Numbered from the stretch's first letter, positions 48,922 to 59,357 are shown. The stretch is 64,000 nt of DNA from Devosia rhizoryzae (GCF_016698665.1 NZ_CP068046.1:1426001-1490000); one strand, 5' to 3'. Numbers and translations: made by a program. The notes: generated by a model not told the origin, from the sequence alone.

Positions 48922-49410
48922 ATGACGCATCTGAACGAGGGCGACCCTGCCCCCGACTTTTCGCTGGCGCTCGACGATGGCAGCACGGTTCGGGCAGCGG
49001 ACCTGCTCGGCAAGCCAGCGGTGTTGTTCTTTTATCCGAAAGACGATTCGGGCGGCTGCACAGACGAAAACCAGGAGTTTTCCGCTCTGGCGCCGGAATT
49101 TGCCAAGCGCGGGGCGCGGCTGATCGGGGTGTCGCCGGATACGGTGGAAAGCCACAAAAAGTTCCGCAGCAAGCGCGCGCTGGTGCTGCCCTTGGGGTCG
49201 GACCCGGAGCGGCAGACGATCGAGGCGTTTGGCTTGTGGCAGATGAAAAAGCTTTATGGTCGCGAGTTCATGGGGCTGGTGCGCACGAGCTTCATCATCG
49301 ACCAGAATGGGAGGATCGCACGCATCATCCGGGCGACGCGGATCAAGGGTCATGCCGCCAAGATGCTGGAGGCGCTGGACGAGGTGATTGCCGGCGAGGT
49401 CGGCGCCTGA
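48922..49410 (+). CDS. Peroxiredoxin, BCP type without resolving cysteine
   Basis: A 162-residue AhpC/TSA-fold peroxidase. FFYPKDDSGGCTDENQEF carries the peroxidatic cysteine at residue 46. The position five residues later, cysteine in many BCP proteins, is glutamine, and no other cysteine is present, so it should act as a 1-Cys enzyme reduced by an external thiol. AAGGGG stands before the ATG. Confidence 0.92.
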   Translation: MTHLNEGDPAPDFSLALDDGSTVRAADLLGKPAVLFFYPKDDSGGCTDENQEFSALAPEFAKRGARLIGVSPDTVESHKKFRSKRALVLPLGSDPERQTIEAFGLWQMKKLYGREFMGLVRTSFIIDQNGRIARIIRATRIKGHAAKMLEALDEVIAGEVGA

Positions 49411-49476
49411 CGTTTTCGGCTTTTTAACCAAGGGCGCTCATAATCGGTTCACCATGTGGGTGCGTGAGGTGGTGCG

Positions 49477-50595
49477 GTGTTCAGACGGGTTGAGCAGGGG
49501 CAAAGAGCTATCCGCGCCGGCATCCACCCGGCCTTGTTCTACGGCATGTTCGCGCTGTTGCTCGGCGGCAACGCTCTTTCCGGCACGGCGCTGTTGATGG
49601 CGCCGGACATTGCACGGCTGATGGGCGGGCAGAACGAGTTGGTCGTGGCGGCCTATGAGGATCGGCTGGCGCAGATGCGGGTCGAGATCGACCGCCTCCA
49701 TTCGCGATCCTATGCGCAGGCCGGCGACATCAACTTGCAGCTCCAGGAGCTGTCGCAGCAGCAGGACGTGCTGCTCGAGCAGCATCAGCTGGTCAAGGCG
49801 CTGGTCGACAAGGCGGATCAGCTGGGCATTGCCTCGATCGAGCTTACAGGAGCGCCGCCTGCTGTCGCGCCAACGGTTTCGGGGAACCCGGATGTTGCTG
49901 CGACCGCGGCATCGGTGAACCAGATGATGACCGAAACGCAGCAGGCGATGGTGGGTATCGCCAGCACGGCCAATGAGCGAACCGACGGCATTGTCAGCGA
50001 GATGGACCGGCTCGGGATTGCGCTGGAGCTACCGGAGGCGGGGCTCAACGGCGTCGGCGGACCGCTGCTGGAGGCTTCTGACGGCGAGGGTTCGCCGATG
50101 ATCGATGATGCCAATTCGGTCATGGATGCGCTGATGCGCTACAAGGCAGCACGCGACGGGGTCAACTCAGCGCCGGTGCATATGCCGATCTCCGGCAATT
50201 TCCGGCAGAGCTCGACCTTCGGCAATCGGAGCGATCCGTTCACCGGTCGCAAGGCGTTTCATTCGGGGCTCGATTTTGCAGCCGCTTCGGGAACGACGGT
50301 ATTCAGCGCGGCCGACGGGGTGGTCAGCTTTGTCGGTGACCGCTCGGGCTATGGCAAGGTGGTGGAAGTGCGCCACGCCAATGGGCTCGTGAGCCGCTAT
50401 GCCCATCTTAGCGCACAGCTGGCTCGCGAGGGGCAGAAGGTGACAACGGGGACGCCGATCGCCAAGGTCGGATCGACGGGGCGTTCGACCGGTCCACATC
50501 TTCATTTCGAGGTGCGGCGGGGCGAGAATGCGCTTGATCCCAAGCCGTTCCTCGATGCCGGGAAACGGCTTGGGGCTATGCTGGGCCAGGGTTAG
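49477..50595 (+). CDS. M23 family metallopeptidase (LytM/NlpD-like)
   Basis: A 372-residue envelope protein with one N-terminal membrane segment ([20 protein letters not shown]), a coiled-coil region at about 60-110 rich in Q and L, a linker, and a C-terminal peptidase domain. Zinc ligands are visible as [11 protein letters not shown] (near 262) and HLHFEVRRG (near 342). It is expected to cleave peptidoglycan cross-links or activate amidases. It uses GTG as start. It converges on prfB with TTAG shared. Confidence 0.9.
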   Translation: MFRRVEQGQRAIRAGIHPALFYGMFALLLGGNALSGTALLMAPDIARLMGGQNELVVAAYEDRLAQMRVEIDRLHSRSYAQAGDINLQLQELSQQQDVLLEQHQLVKALVDKADQLGIASIELTGAPPAVAPTVSGNPDVAATAASVNQMMTETQQAMVGIASTANERTDGIVSEMDRLGIALELPEAGLNGVGGPLLEASDGEGSPMIDDANSVMDALMRYKAARDGVNSAPVHMPISGNFRQSSTFGNRSDPFTGRKAFHSGLDFAAASGTTVFSAADGVVSFVGDRSGYGKVVEVRHANGLVSRYAHLSAQLAREGQKVTTGTPIAKVGSTGRSTGPHLHFEVRRGENALDPKPFLDAGKRLGAMLGQG

Positions 50596-51714
50596 TCGGC
50601 AGCCACGTCGGTAGCGACGCCGACGCGCTGGGCTAAGGCCGCTTCCATGAACTCGTCGAGATCGCCATCCAGCACCACGGAGGGCTGGCCGCTTTCGACG
50701 CCGGTGCGCAGGTCCTTGACCATCTGATAGGGCTGCAGCACGTACGAACGGATCTGGTGGCCCCAGCCGATATCGGTCTTGCTGGCGGCCTGGGCGTTTG
50801 CCGCTTCTTCCCGCTTCTGCAGTTCCTGCTCGTAGAGACGAGCCTTGAGCATGTTCATGGCCGTTGCACGGTTCTTGTGCTGGCTGCGTTCCTGCTGGCA
50901 GGCCACGATGATGCCGGAAGGCACGTGGGTGATGCGGATGGCCGAGTCGGTGGTGTTGACGTGCTGGCCGCCGGCGCCGGATGCGCGATAAGTGTCGACC
51001 TTGAGGTCGGCTTCGCGGATCTCGATATCGATGGAGTCGTCGACCACCGGGTAAACCCAGCAGCTCGAAAAGCTGGTATGGCGACGAGCAGCCGAGTCGT
51101 ACGGGCTGATGCGGACGAGGCGATGGACGCCGCTTTCGGTTTTCAGCCAGCCATAGGCATTGTGGCCCTTGATCTGGATGGTCGCCGACTTGATGCCGGC
51201 TTCTTCGCCGTCGTGCATTTCGAGCACTTCGACCTTCATCTTCCGGCGCTCGGCCCAACGGGTATACATGCGCAAAAGCATGTTGGCCCAATCCTGGCTC
51301 TCGGTGCCGCCAGCGCCGGAGTGGATTTCCACATAACAGTCGTTGCTGTCGACTTCGCCGGACAGCAAAGTTTCGATCTGACGGCGGCGGGCGCCGGACT
51401 TGAGCTCGATCAGCGCTGCTTCGGCATCGCGCACGATCTCGGCGTCGCCCTCGGCTTCACCGAGTTTGATCAGTTCGACATTGTCGGCGATGCCGGTTTC
51501 AAGCTCGCGCACGGACTTAACCGCGACATCGAGTTCGTCGCGCTCGCGCATGGTGACGCGAGCTTTGTCCGGATCGTTCCAAAAGTCGGGAGATTCGGTT
51601 TGCGCATTCAGCGCGTCGAGACGGACTTGTGCAGTATCCCAGTCAAAGATGCCTCCTCAGCAGGGTCAGAACCTGCTCGATTTCGGCAACGGTCTTTTCG
51701 ATTTCCGCGCGCAT
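50592..51714 (-). CDS. prfB: Peptide chain release factor 2, with programmed +1 frameshift
   Basis: RF2 ends translation at UGA and UAA. The gene is split. A 23-codon first frame ([15 protein letters not shown]...RRHL) ends at an in-frame TGA within CTTTGAC, preceded by the Shine-Dalgarno-like AGGAGG; a +1 shift after CTT continues with [15 protein letters not shown] to give about 373 residues, the family length. The peptidyl-hydrolysis GGQ lies in [19 protein letters not shown]. The start has AAGGA upstream. The frameshift lets RF2 control its own level. A second methionine inside the long frame (MRERDEL) is not the true start. Confidence 0.96.
51642..51657 (-). other. RF2 programmed frameshift signal
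   Basis: On the minus strand AGGAGGCATCTTTGAC has the internal Shine-Dalgarno-like AGGAGG, the slippery CUU and the UGA-C stop context of the classical prfB site. The spacing between AGGAGG and CTT is three bases, as in known sites. Confidence 0.96.
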
Positions 51715-51813
51715 TTCATGTTCCTTGTTCGGCGCCCCGTTTAGCGGAGAGGACTGGGAGGATCAACCGCCGCTTGAAAATGAAGGTGCCCGCTGGTACT
51801 CCCGAACATGGCT

Positions 51814-51890
51814 GGTCTCGTAGCTCAGCAGGATAGAGCACCGGATTCCTAATCCGGGGGTCATGGGTTCGAATCCCGTCGAGATCACCA
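51814..51890 (+). tRNA. tRNA-Arg (CCT)
   Basis: Acceptor GGTCTCG pairs with CGAGATC (one G:U). The anticodon stem CCGGA/TCCGG holds loop TTCCTAA, giving CCT. The T arm contains GGTTCGAATCC. Discriminator A and CCA are encoded. Confidence 0.96.
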
Positions 51891-52002
51891 ACATGCCTGA
51901 GTCAGCTGACGGTGATCCTCCTGAGTTGCGGGACGTAATGTTCCCCAAATGCTGGAACCAAGATCCGGCCTGCGCCTTTAGGACCCAGTTGGGGATAAAT
52001 CT

Positions 52003-52914
52003 ATGTCTATCATGAAGCTTTTGGCTGGCGTTGTTGCTGGTGCCGCCTTGCTGACCAGCGCCGCTTCGGCGCAGGTGGTCGTTTCGTCCAAGATCGATAC
52101 GGAAGGTGCGCTCTTGGGGAACATCATTCTCCAGGTGCTTGACGCCAAAGGCATCGAGGTGACGGACCGAACCTCTCTCGGCGCCACGCCGATCGTGCGC
52201 GCGGCAATAGAAGCGGGCGAGATCGACATTTATCCCGAATACACGTCCAATGTCGGCTTTGCCTACAATGTGTCTGACGATCCGGCCTGGAAGGATGCCA
52301 AGGCGGCCTACGCTTTTGCCAAGGTCCTCGACTATGACAATGCCAATCTTGTTTGGCTGCAACCGGCGCCAGCGAACAACACCTGGGCGGTGGCGATCAC
52401 TCAGAAGGTGGCTGATGAGAATGGTATCTCCACGTTTTCCGACTTCGGAAAGTTTGTTGCCGAAGGCGGCAATGTGAAGCTGGCGGCCTCCGCTGAATTC
52501 GTAAATTCGGCGTCTGCTCTGCCAGCGTTTCAACAGGCATATGGGTTTTCGATGAAGCCCAACCAGATGGTGGTCCTGTCCGGCGGTGACACGGCTGCGA
52601 CGATTGCCGCTGCGGGGCAAGGCACAGCTGGCGTCAACGCCGCCATGGTCTACGGCACGGATGGGGCGATCGCTGCCGCGGGTCTCGTTGTGCTCCAAGA
52701 TGACAAGGGCGTTCAGCCGGTCTACGAGCCGGCGCCGCTCGTGCGCGAGGAAGTCCTGCTCGCCCATCCGGAGATCAAGACCGCGCTCGAGCCAGTGTTT
52801 GAAAAGCTCGATCTTGTAACCCTGCAGACGCTCAATGGCCGCATCCAGGTGGATGGCGAAGCTGCAGCCGATGTGGCGCGGGACTGGCTGACCGACAACG
52901 GGTTCCTCAGCTGA
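52003..52914 (+). CDS. OsmF/YehZ-type ABC transporter substrate-binding protein
   Basis: A 303-residue periplasmic protein of the OpuAC/OsmF group (glycine betaine, choline or related quaternary ammonium compounds). It has a Sec signal peptide to about residue 23 (SAASAQ). VVVSSKIDTEGALLGNIILQ and IDIYPEYTSN are the characteristic binding blocks. An ATG three codons later could also be the start. It is the first gene of a four-gene importer operon. Confidence 0.9.
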   Translation: MSIMKLLAGVVAGAALLTSAASAQVVVSSKIDTEGALLGNIILQVLDAKGIEVTDRTSLGATPIVRAAIEAGEIDIYPEYTSNVGFAYNVSDDPAWKDAKAAYAFAKVLDYDNANLVWLQPAPANNTWAVAITQKVADENGISTFSDFGKFVAEGGNVKLAASAEFVNSASALPAFQQAYGFSMKPNQMVVLSGGDTAATIAAAGQGTAGVNAAMVYGTDGAIAAAGLVVLQDDKGVQPVYEPAPLVREEVLLAHPEIKTALEPVFEKLDLVTLQTLNGRIQVDGEAAADVARDWLTDNGFLS

Positions 52915-52946
52915 CCTCAGGGAGCCGCTTCGGCGTTTCCGCTGCC

Positions 52947-54143
52947 ATGTCTCAGGTCCAACAATCTTTCGCTTCGGTTTCAAGAGTGCCGCGCCTCGAC
53001 AAGCTTGGCGTGCTCGTGGCTCTTGTTGTGGGCGGCGCATCGGCATTCTTGCCATTCGTGATCTCCAAGCCAAACCGTATCGTCCTGGGTGAGGCGCTGC
53101 CCATTCACACCGCCTTGCCCGCAGAAATGGCTGCGCTGCTGCTGGCAATCGTCGCTATCGGTACGTTCGTCGCCCTGTTACGCACGCCGACGCTGTGGCG
53201 GTTGATCGCCGGCTTTGTTCTGGTGGGGGTGCTGACGGTGATGCTGGGGGCATCGGCGGACTGGCTAATTCCGGAGGGAAACACGGTCGCGCGAGTTTCA
53301 CCCGGTGCGGGCTTTTGGCTCTTGTCCTTTGCTTTCGCCCTGGTTGCCGCCGATGCATTGGTGCGTTTGCGGCTGGGACCGCTGGTAAGGCTTGCCACTC
53401 TGGCAGTCGTGGCCGTTGTTTTCGGCGCTATCCTTTGGGGTGGGCTTTGGGACGATGCCTCGGTGCTGCGAGAATATGCCAATCGTGGCGATACATTCTG
53501 GGCTGAGGCTCGGACACACCTGTTCCTGGCGTTTGGATCGCTCGGCGCTGCTACGCTGGTTGGCGTGCCGCTCGGCGTCTGGGCTTATCGCTTCCGAAGG
53601 CTGCGGGTCGGCTTGCTGAACACATTGAACGTCGTCCAGACAGTGCCTTCGATAGCACTTTTTGGCCTATTGATCGCGCCGCTCGCATGGGTGGCAGCAA
53701 ATGTGCCGGGAGCGTCTGCAGCGGGAGTTTCCGGCATCGGAGTAGCCCCGGCAATGGTGGCTCTTTTCGCCTATTCGCTGCTGCCGATCGTTGCCAACAC
53801 GGTTTCCGGCCTGCAGTCGGTGCCAGCGGCGGTCAAAGAGGCTGCCCGCGGCATGGGGATGACGCGCTGGCAGATGCTGTTCGGAGCGGAAGTGCCACTA
53901 GCGCTGCCAATTATCCTTACCGGCATCAGGGTGGTTCTGGTGCAAAACATCGGTCTTGCAACAATTGCGGCGCTGATCGGTGGCGGCGGCTTTGGCGTCT
54001 TTGTGTTCCAAGGCATCGGACAAACGGCCATGGACCTGGTGCTGCTTGGGGCCATTCCAACCGTGGCTCTCGCATTTGCAAGTGCAATTGTCATGGATGC
54101 CTTAGTCGACATCGCTTCACCCGGAAAGGCGCGCAGCGCATGA
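52947..54143 (+). CDS. Compatible-solute ABC transporter permease, long YehY-like form
   Basis: A 398-residue permease. The N-terminal 190 residues add several extra membrane segments before the usual BPD_transp_1 domain (about 200-390), which has the coupling loop VKEAARGMGMTRWQMLFGAE. The size matches YehY rather than the short OpuAB type. Its stop overlaps the ATPase start as ATGA. Confidence 0.9.
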   Translation: MSQVQQSFASVSRVPRLDKLGVLVALVVGGASAFLPFVISKPNRIVLGEALPIHTALPAEMAALLLAIVAIGTFVALLRTPTLWRLIAGFVLVGVLTVMLGASADWLIPEGNTVARVSPGAGFWLLSFAFALVAADALVRLRLGPLVRLATLAVVAVVFGAILWGGLWDDASVLREYANRGDTFWAEARTHLFLAFGSLGAATLVGVPLGVWAYRFRRLRVGLLNTLNVVQTVPSIALFGLLIAPLAWVAANVPGASAAGVSGIGVAPAMVALFAYSLLPIVANTVSGLQSVPAAVKEAARGMGMTRWQMLFGAEVPLALPIILTGIRVVLVQNIGLATIAALIGGGGFGVFVFQGIGQTAMDLVLLGAIPTVALAFASAIVMDALVDIASPGKARSA

Positions 54144-55075
54144 TCGAAATCAATGGGCTGAGTAAGGTCTTCGACGGCGCCACGGTGGTGGACAATGTTT
54201 CGCTAACGGTGGCGAGCGGCGAGATCTGCGCGGTGGTGGGAACATCGGGATCGGGCAAGACGACGCTGTTGCGGATGATCAACCGCTTGGTTGAGCCGAG
54301 CGGTGGCAGCGTCTTGATCGATGGGCGCAATACACGTGATTTTGCGGGCTACGAGTTGCGGCGGCAGATCGGCTACGCGATCCAGGGCAATGGGCTCTTT
54401 CCGCACCGGACGGTTGGCCAGAACATCGCCACCGTTCCAAGGTTGCTCAAGTGGGACCGGGCACGGAGACGGGCGCGTGTCGATGAACTGCTGACGCTGT
54501 TTCAGCTCGATCCAGCGCAATATAGAAACCGCCTGCCGCGCGAACTGTCGGGCGGTGAACAACAGCGGGTCGGCGTGGCGCGGGCTTTGGCGGCTGGACC
54601 GAAAATCCTCTTGATGGACGAGCCATTCGGGGCGCTTGACCCTATCATCCGCGGCAAGGCGCAATCCGATCTCCTTGCCATCCAACGGCGGCTGGGCACG
54701 ACTATTGTTCTTGTGACCCACGACATGAACGAAGCCATCGCGCTGGGCAGCCGTATCGCCGTGATGGACAAGGGCCACCTGCTGCAATACGCCACGCCCG
54801 CCGAAATCATCGCTCATCCAGCCAATGATTTCGTGGGCGAGCTGATTGGCAGTGGGGAGCGGCCGTTCCGTCTTCTGTCGCTCGACATCGTGCTTAACCA
54901 TGTTGAGCCGGGCGACGCGGCCGGCGAAAGCATCGACTGCTATGCGAGCCTCCGTGACGCTTACGCGGAATGCCTGTGGTCGGGCCGGGATGTACTGCCG
55001 GTGACGCAGAACGGCGCCCTGATCGGCCGCGTTACGCAGGATCGGCTGAGCCAGCTTGCGGCACGGCCGCTATGA
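54140..55075 (+). CDS. Compatible-solute ABC transporter ATP-binding protein
   Basis: A 311-residue ATPase. Walker A VGTSGSGKTTLLRMINRL, signature LSGGEQQRVGVARAL and Walker B LLMDEPFGALDP are intact. The last 60 residues (SLRDAYAECLWSGRDVLPVTQ then NGALIGRVTQ) look like a single CBS-type half, a feature of the ProV/OpuAA group linked to ionic-strength sensing. The start overlaps the permease stop (ATGA) and the stop overlaps the next permease start (ATGA). Confidence 0.92.
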   Translation: MIEINGLSKVFDGATVVDNVSLTVASGEICAVVGTSGSGKTTLLRMINRLVEPSGGSVLIDGRNTRDFAGYELRRQIGYAIQGNGLFPHRTVGQNIATVPRLLKWDRARRRARVDELLTLFQLDPAQYRNRLPRELSGGEQQRVGVARALAAGPKILLMDEPFGALDPIIRGKAQSDLLAIQRRLGTTIVLVTHDMNEAIALGSRIAVMDKGHLLQYATPAEIIAHPANDFVGELIGSGERPFRLLSLDIVLNHVEPGDAAGESIDCYASLRDAYAECLWSGRDVLPVTQNGALIGRVTQDRLSQLAARPL

Positions 55076-55818
55076 CACCGGGCCTCATGCTGCGCACGCT
55101 CTTGTTGGTGGTGCTGCTGGCTTTCCTTGTCAGCCCCGATAGCTTCGCGCCGCTGCTGCAGCCGCTGGTCAAATATGGCGGGCCTCCGATTTACCACCAG
55201 GGCAATCTGCTCGATATCACGCTCAACCACTTGTGGATCACCTTCGCCGCAACGTTTGTCGCTACGGTCTTTGCCGTCGGATTAGCCATCGTCGTGACAC
55301 GGCCGTTCGGCGCCGAGTTTCTGCCACTCAGCCGCAGCATCGCCAATGTGGGCCAGACCATCCCGCCGGTGGCTGTGCTGGCGCTGGCGATTCCGCTGCT
55401 GGGTTTTGGAACGGAGCCGATCCTCATGGCGCTGTTTCTATATGGCCTTCTGCCGATCTTCGAGAACGCGCTGGCGGGGTTGGCCAATGTTCCGCGCGAG
55501 GTCGAAGAGGCGGCTCGCGGCATGGGACTGACGCCATGGCAGCGGCTGGTGCAAATCGAACTGCCACTGGCCTTGCCGGTGATGCTGACGGGCATCCGCA
55601 TCGCGGCGGTGATTTCGTTATCGACCGCCACCATCGGTTCGACCGTTGCGGCGAAAACCCTTGGTGAGGTGATCATCGCCGGGTTGACCACGAACAACAC
55701 GGCCTTTGTGCTTCAGGGCGGGTTGATCGTCGGCGCATGTGCCGTTCTGATCAATGATGGCCTTCTGGCGCTGGAGCGGGTGTTGGCGCGGCGCACGGGC
55801 AAGGCCCGTAACGCCTAA
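55072..55818 (+). CDS. Compatible-solute ABC transporter permease, short YehW-like form
   Basis: A 248-residue permease with about six membrane segments. The coupling loop is VEEAARGMGLTPWQRLVQIE, close to that of the long permease. MTPGLMLRT is the start because ATGA couples it to the ATPase gene. It ends in a CTAA overlap with the convergent ABC exporter. Confidence 0.92.
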   Translation: MTPGLMLRTLLLVVLLAFLVSPDSFAPLLQPLVKYGGPPIYHQGNLLDITLNHLWITFAATFVATVFAVGLAIVVTRPFGAEFLPLSRSIANVGQTIPPVAVLALAIPLLGFGTEPILMALFLYGLLPIFENALAGLANVPREVEEAARGMGLTPWQRLVQIELPLALPVMLTGIRIAAVISLSTATIGSTVAAKTLGEVIIAGLTTNNTAFVLQGGLIVGACAVLINDGLLALERVLARRTGKARNA

Positions 55819-57551
55819 TTCCGCCTGGCCTCAGCCAAGACGCCGAACTGCGCCTGGTGCAGGTTCGCATAGGCGCCGGCTCGAGCCAAAAGCTCATCAT
55901 GCGGGCCTTCTTCGACGATCCCTGTTTCGTCGACAACGACAATGCGGTCGGCATGCTGGATGGTTGCGAGCCGGTGAGCGATCACCAGCGTGGTACGGCC
56001 GCGCGAGAGTTCGCTTAGTGATTGCTGGATTGCCAGTTCGGTCGCGGTGTCGAGCGCCGATGTGGCCTCATCGAGAATGAGGATCGGCGGGTTCTTGAGG
56101 AATATGCGGGCGATAGCGACGCGCTGCTTCTGGCCGCCGGAGAGTTTGACGCCGCGCTCTCCAACCATGGTGTCGAGACCATCGGGCAGCCGGGCGATAA
56201 CGTTGTCGAGGCGGGCCTGCCGGGCGGCAGCGAGGATGTCCTCGTCGCTGGCGCCGAGGCGGCCATAGGCGATGTTTTCGCGCAGCGTGCCGCCAAACAG
56301 AAACACGTCCTGCTGTACGATGCCGATCTGGTTGCGCAGGCTGACCTGCGTCAAATCGCGAATATCGATGCCGTCGATGCTGATGGAGCCGCTATCGATC
56401 TCGTAAAAGCGCGGGAGTAAGGCGCAGAGCGTCGTCTTTCCGGCGCCAGATGGGCCGACGATGGCGAGGGTTTCGCCGGCTGCGACCTTGAGGTTGAGGC
56501 TGGAAAGGATCGGGCGGTTTGGTTCGTAGGAGAAGCTGACATCGGTGAAGGCGATGTCGCCGTGCAGGTGTGACACGGCTTTCGCGCCGGGCCGGTCGGC
56601 AATGTCCGGATCGGTGTCGATGAGCCTGGTGAAGCGGGTGAAGCCGGCGATGCCCTTGGGGTAGCTTTCGAGCACGCCGGTGATCTTGTCGATGGGGCGC
56701 ATGAAGACGTCCACCAACAGCAAGAAGCTGACGAAGCCGCCATAGGTCATCTCCCCTTCCACCACGAGCCAAGCCCCCATGAGCATAACCGTGAGCTGTG
56801 TCAGGCGGGTGGACAGATAGGTGATGGTGATGCTCGCCGTCATGATGGCGTAGGCTTTGAGCTTGGTGGTGCGGTAGGCCTGATTGTTGCCCTCGAACAG
56901 GCGCGACTCGTGACCCTCATTTGCGAAGGCTTTGACCACGCGAATGCCGCCGATGGAGTCCTCAACGCGGGTATTGAACTCCCCTACCCGGCCGAAAAGC
57001 TCACGCCAGTTCTGCGTCATGCGCGAGCCGTAGCGGCTGACGAGCCAGGTCATGATCGGGACCATGACGACGGTGACCGAGGCAAGCTGCCAATTGGTCA
57101 GGAACATGAGGATGAACGCGCCGATAAAGGTCATGATCGCAAGGAACATGTCCTCGGGGCCATGGTGGGCGACCTCGCCGACGTCTTCGAGATCCTTGGT
57201 CACGTGGGTGATCAGATGACCGGTCTTGTGATTGTCGAAGAAGCGGAAGCTGAGCTTTTGCAGGTGATCGAAGACCTGGCGACGCATGTCGGTCTCGATC
57301 GAGACGCCGAGCACATGGCCGAAATAGTTGACGACGGCATGCAGCACAGCGTTGAGCGCGTAAATGGCGAGAAGGCCCGCGCCAGCCGCAATGATCAGGC
57401 TGAAATTGGACTGCGGCAGCAAGGAATCAATGAAATAGGCGACGGCCAGGGGGAAGGCTAGTTCCAGAAGGCCGGCCACAACGGCGCTACCGAAATCGAG
57501 GGCGAAGAGGCGCTTGTAGGGCGCGTAATAGGAGAAGAAGCGCTTGATCAT
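55815..57551 (-). CDS. ABC exporter with fused membrane and ATPase domains (MsbA/ABCB-like)
   Basis: A 578-residue half-transporter that works as a dimer. A six-segment ABC membrane domain occupies about 1-310. The ATPase domain has GPSGAGKTTLCALLPRFYE, LSGGQKQRVAIARIFLKN and ILILDEATSALD. The group includes lipid A and drug exporters; the substrate is not predictable. It is followed upstream by a sensor kinase gene on the same strand, 64 bp away. Confidence 0.9.
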   Translation of the reverse strand: MIKRFFSYYAPYKRLFALDFGSAVVAGLLELAFPLAVAYFIDSLLPQSNFSLIIAAGAGLLAIYALNAVLHAVVNYFGHVLGVSIETDMRRQVFDHLQKLSFRFFDNHKTGHLITHVTKDLEDVGEVAHHGPEDMFLAIMTFIGAFILMFLTNWQLASVTVVMVPIMTWLVSRYGSRMTQNWRELFGRVGEFNTRVEDSIGGIRVVKAFANEGHESRLFEGNNQAYRTTKLKAYAIMTASITITYLSTRLTQLTVMLMGAWLVVEGEMTYGGFVSFLLLVDVFMRPIDKITGVLESYPKGIAGFTRFTRLIDTDPDIADRPGAKAVSHLHGDIAFTDVSFSYEPNRPILSSLNLKVAAGETLAIVGPSGAGKTTLCALLPRFYEIDSGSISIDGIDIRDLTQVSLRNQIGIVQQDVFLFGGTLRENIAYGRLGASDEDILAAARQARLDNVIARLPDGLDTMVGERGVKLSGGQKQRVAIARIFLKNPPILILDEATSALDTATELAIQQSLSELSRGRTTLVIAHRLATIQHADRIVVVDETGIVEEGPHDELLARAGAYANLHQAQFGVLAEARRN

Positions 57552-57615
57552 AATCGGCCGGTCTTGAAAATCGGCCTACGCCTTGCCCGATGCCGGCACC
57601 GGTCTCAAGCTCTAA

Positions 57616-59211
57616 TTACGCTGGACTGGCCACCGGCTTGGACTGCGGGGCATGGTGGCCACCGCTGGCGAGCGCCAGATCGGCCTCAAAGCGCGTCCCA
57701 TTGTCGTTGACGAACTCATAGGTGCCCCCCATCTGCGAGACGACACCGCGGATCAGACGCAGGCCCATGCTGGTGGGCATTTCCGGCAGCGCGCCAAAGC
57801 CGACGCCATTGTCCGAAACGCTTAGCGAGCAGCGGCCGTGCCCCTGGTCGCGAACGGCGACGGTGATGATGCCTTCGCGGCCGTCGGAGAAGGCGTATTT
57901 GAGAGCATTGGTCACCAGTTCGCTCAGCAGCAGCGAGAGCGGCGTGATGTGGTCGCGGTCAACGGCAACGTGGTCGACGTCGTAGCGCACCTCGGTATTG
58001 GTGCCGTAGGCGTGGACGACCTCGTTAACCACGACCGGGATCAGGTCGTGAGCGTCGATGTCCTCGTATCTGTCGTGACGGTAGATGTGCTCGTGCATGG
58101 CAGCCATGGCGCTCAGCCGGCTCTGCAGATCGATCTTGGCGTTGCGCGGCATGTCCTGCATGCGGACCAGTGACTGCACCGATTGGAGATTGTTCTTCAC
58201 GCGGTGGTGGATCTCGCGAAACAGCATGACATTGGTTTCGTTAGCCGCCTCCAGTTCGGCCCGACGCTTGGCGTCCCGCCGCAACAGCCGGATGACGTAA
58301 AGACCTGCCGCGGCCAAGGCCAGGATGATCGGCGCAACGATGATGAACACCGCCACGATGGCGTTCTTGAGCGATGACCAGGTGGAGTTTGTCGCGATCG
58401 ATGCGAGAGCGACGATGTCCGTACCCGGCACAGCCCTATAGCCGACAACGCGGGAAAGGCCATCGATAGGCGAGGTGTCGGAAAAATAGGCGCCAAAGTC
58501 TGCTTGAGGCAAATGTTCGGTGATGAGCGGATGCTCGGACAAGTCAACGGGGCCATCCGGCGCTGGATAACGGGCCATCAGGGCTCCGTCGCGACGGATG
58601 AGACTGACCGTCGAGCCCTCTTCGAATTCGAGAGCTTCGAAGAATTCCTTGGTTACCGCCCCGTTGAACGAGACCATGACGGCACCGGCGAACTCACCCT
58701 GCCGCTGCACGCGTCGGGAAAACACGAAGATCTGCTCGCCGGTAATGCGGCTGATCAACAGGCCCGACGTGTAGAAGGTTAGCCCGGCTTGCGCAGCCTT
58801 GAAATAGTCACGGTCGGAAACGTCGACCCGTTCCGCGTCACCGACAGTCGAAAAGATCGTGTGGGCCGTTTGGTCGATGATGTAGACGTTGACCTCTGCA
58901 GGCAGGCCGCGGACTGCGGCTTCAAGGGTCTCACGGTTGAAATCGAGCTCAGAGCCGAGCACGGCATCCATGCGGCGCAGGGTTTGTTCGGCAACCTGCG
59001 CCATCCACACGGCATTGGTGGCGACAACGCGCGCGCTAGATTCGGCGCGCTCCTCCAGGCGTTGCCCGGTCTGTTCAATAGCCGTCACGACGAAGTAAGC
59101 AAAGACGCCGGCAAAGGCGAAGAAACACAGCAGCAGCAAGGCGATAGCCACCGTTGCAGCGCGCACTTCGCGCACCGGCTTGTGTTCCTCGGCCAAGTCT
59201 TGCTCCCCCAC
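57616..59211 (-). CDS. Sensor histidine kinase, HisKA_2 type with periplasmic Cache-like domain
   Basis: A 531-residue membrane kinase. Segment 1 lies at about 20-45, a periplasmic Cache-like sensor at about 50-280 (VSDRDYFKAAQAG and FVFSRRVQRQGEFAGAVMVS are typical), and segment 2 near 290-312. The kinase core has FREIHHRVKNNLQSVQSLVR with the phosphorylated histidine, and the ATPase part has LSELVTNALKYAF and SDNGVGFG. This kinase class often feeds the general stress response or light/redox circuits in alphaproteobacteria. No response regulator is adjacent. It uses GTG as start. Confidence 0.9.
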   Translation of the reverse strand: MGEQDLAEEHKPVREVRAATVAIALLLLCFFAFAGVFAYFVVTAIEQTGQRLEERAESSARVVATNAVWMAQVAEQTLRRMDAVLGSELDFNRETLEAAVRGLPAEVNVYIIDQTAHTIFSTVGDAERVDVSDRDYFKAAQAGLTFYTSGLLISRITGEQIFVFSRRVQRQGEFAGAVMVSFNGAVTKEFFEALEFEEGSTVSLIRRDGALMARYPAPDGPVDLSEHPLITEHLPQADFGAYFSDTSPIDGLSRVVGYRAVPGTDIVALASIATNSTWSSLKNAIVAVFIIVAPIILALAAAGLYVIRLLRRDAKRRAELEAANETNVMLFREIHHRVKNNLQSVQSLVRMQDMPRNAKIDLQSRLSAMAAMHEHIYRHDRYEDIDAHDLIPVVVNEVVHAYGTNTEVRYDVDHVAVDRDHITPLSLLLSELVTNALKYAFSDGREGIITVAVRDQGHGRCSLSVSDNGVGFGALPEMPTSMGLRLIRGVVSQMGGTYEFVNDNGTRFEADLALASGGHHAPQSKPVASPA

Positions 59212-59357
59212 AATGCTGCCCAGTTTTGGGCGCTTCGTGCACCCCTAATGGTCAAAGAAGCAGGGCACCTGTCAACAAGTGCTTTTGATCCGCTGTTAAC
59301 GTCGCGGCAGGCCGCCACTGATATGTGCGAAGGCCTTTGGCAAAGAGTAGGAAATTC

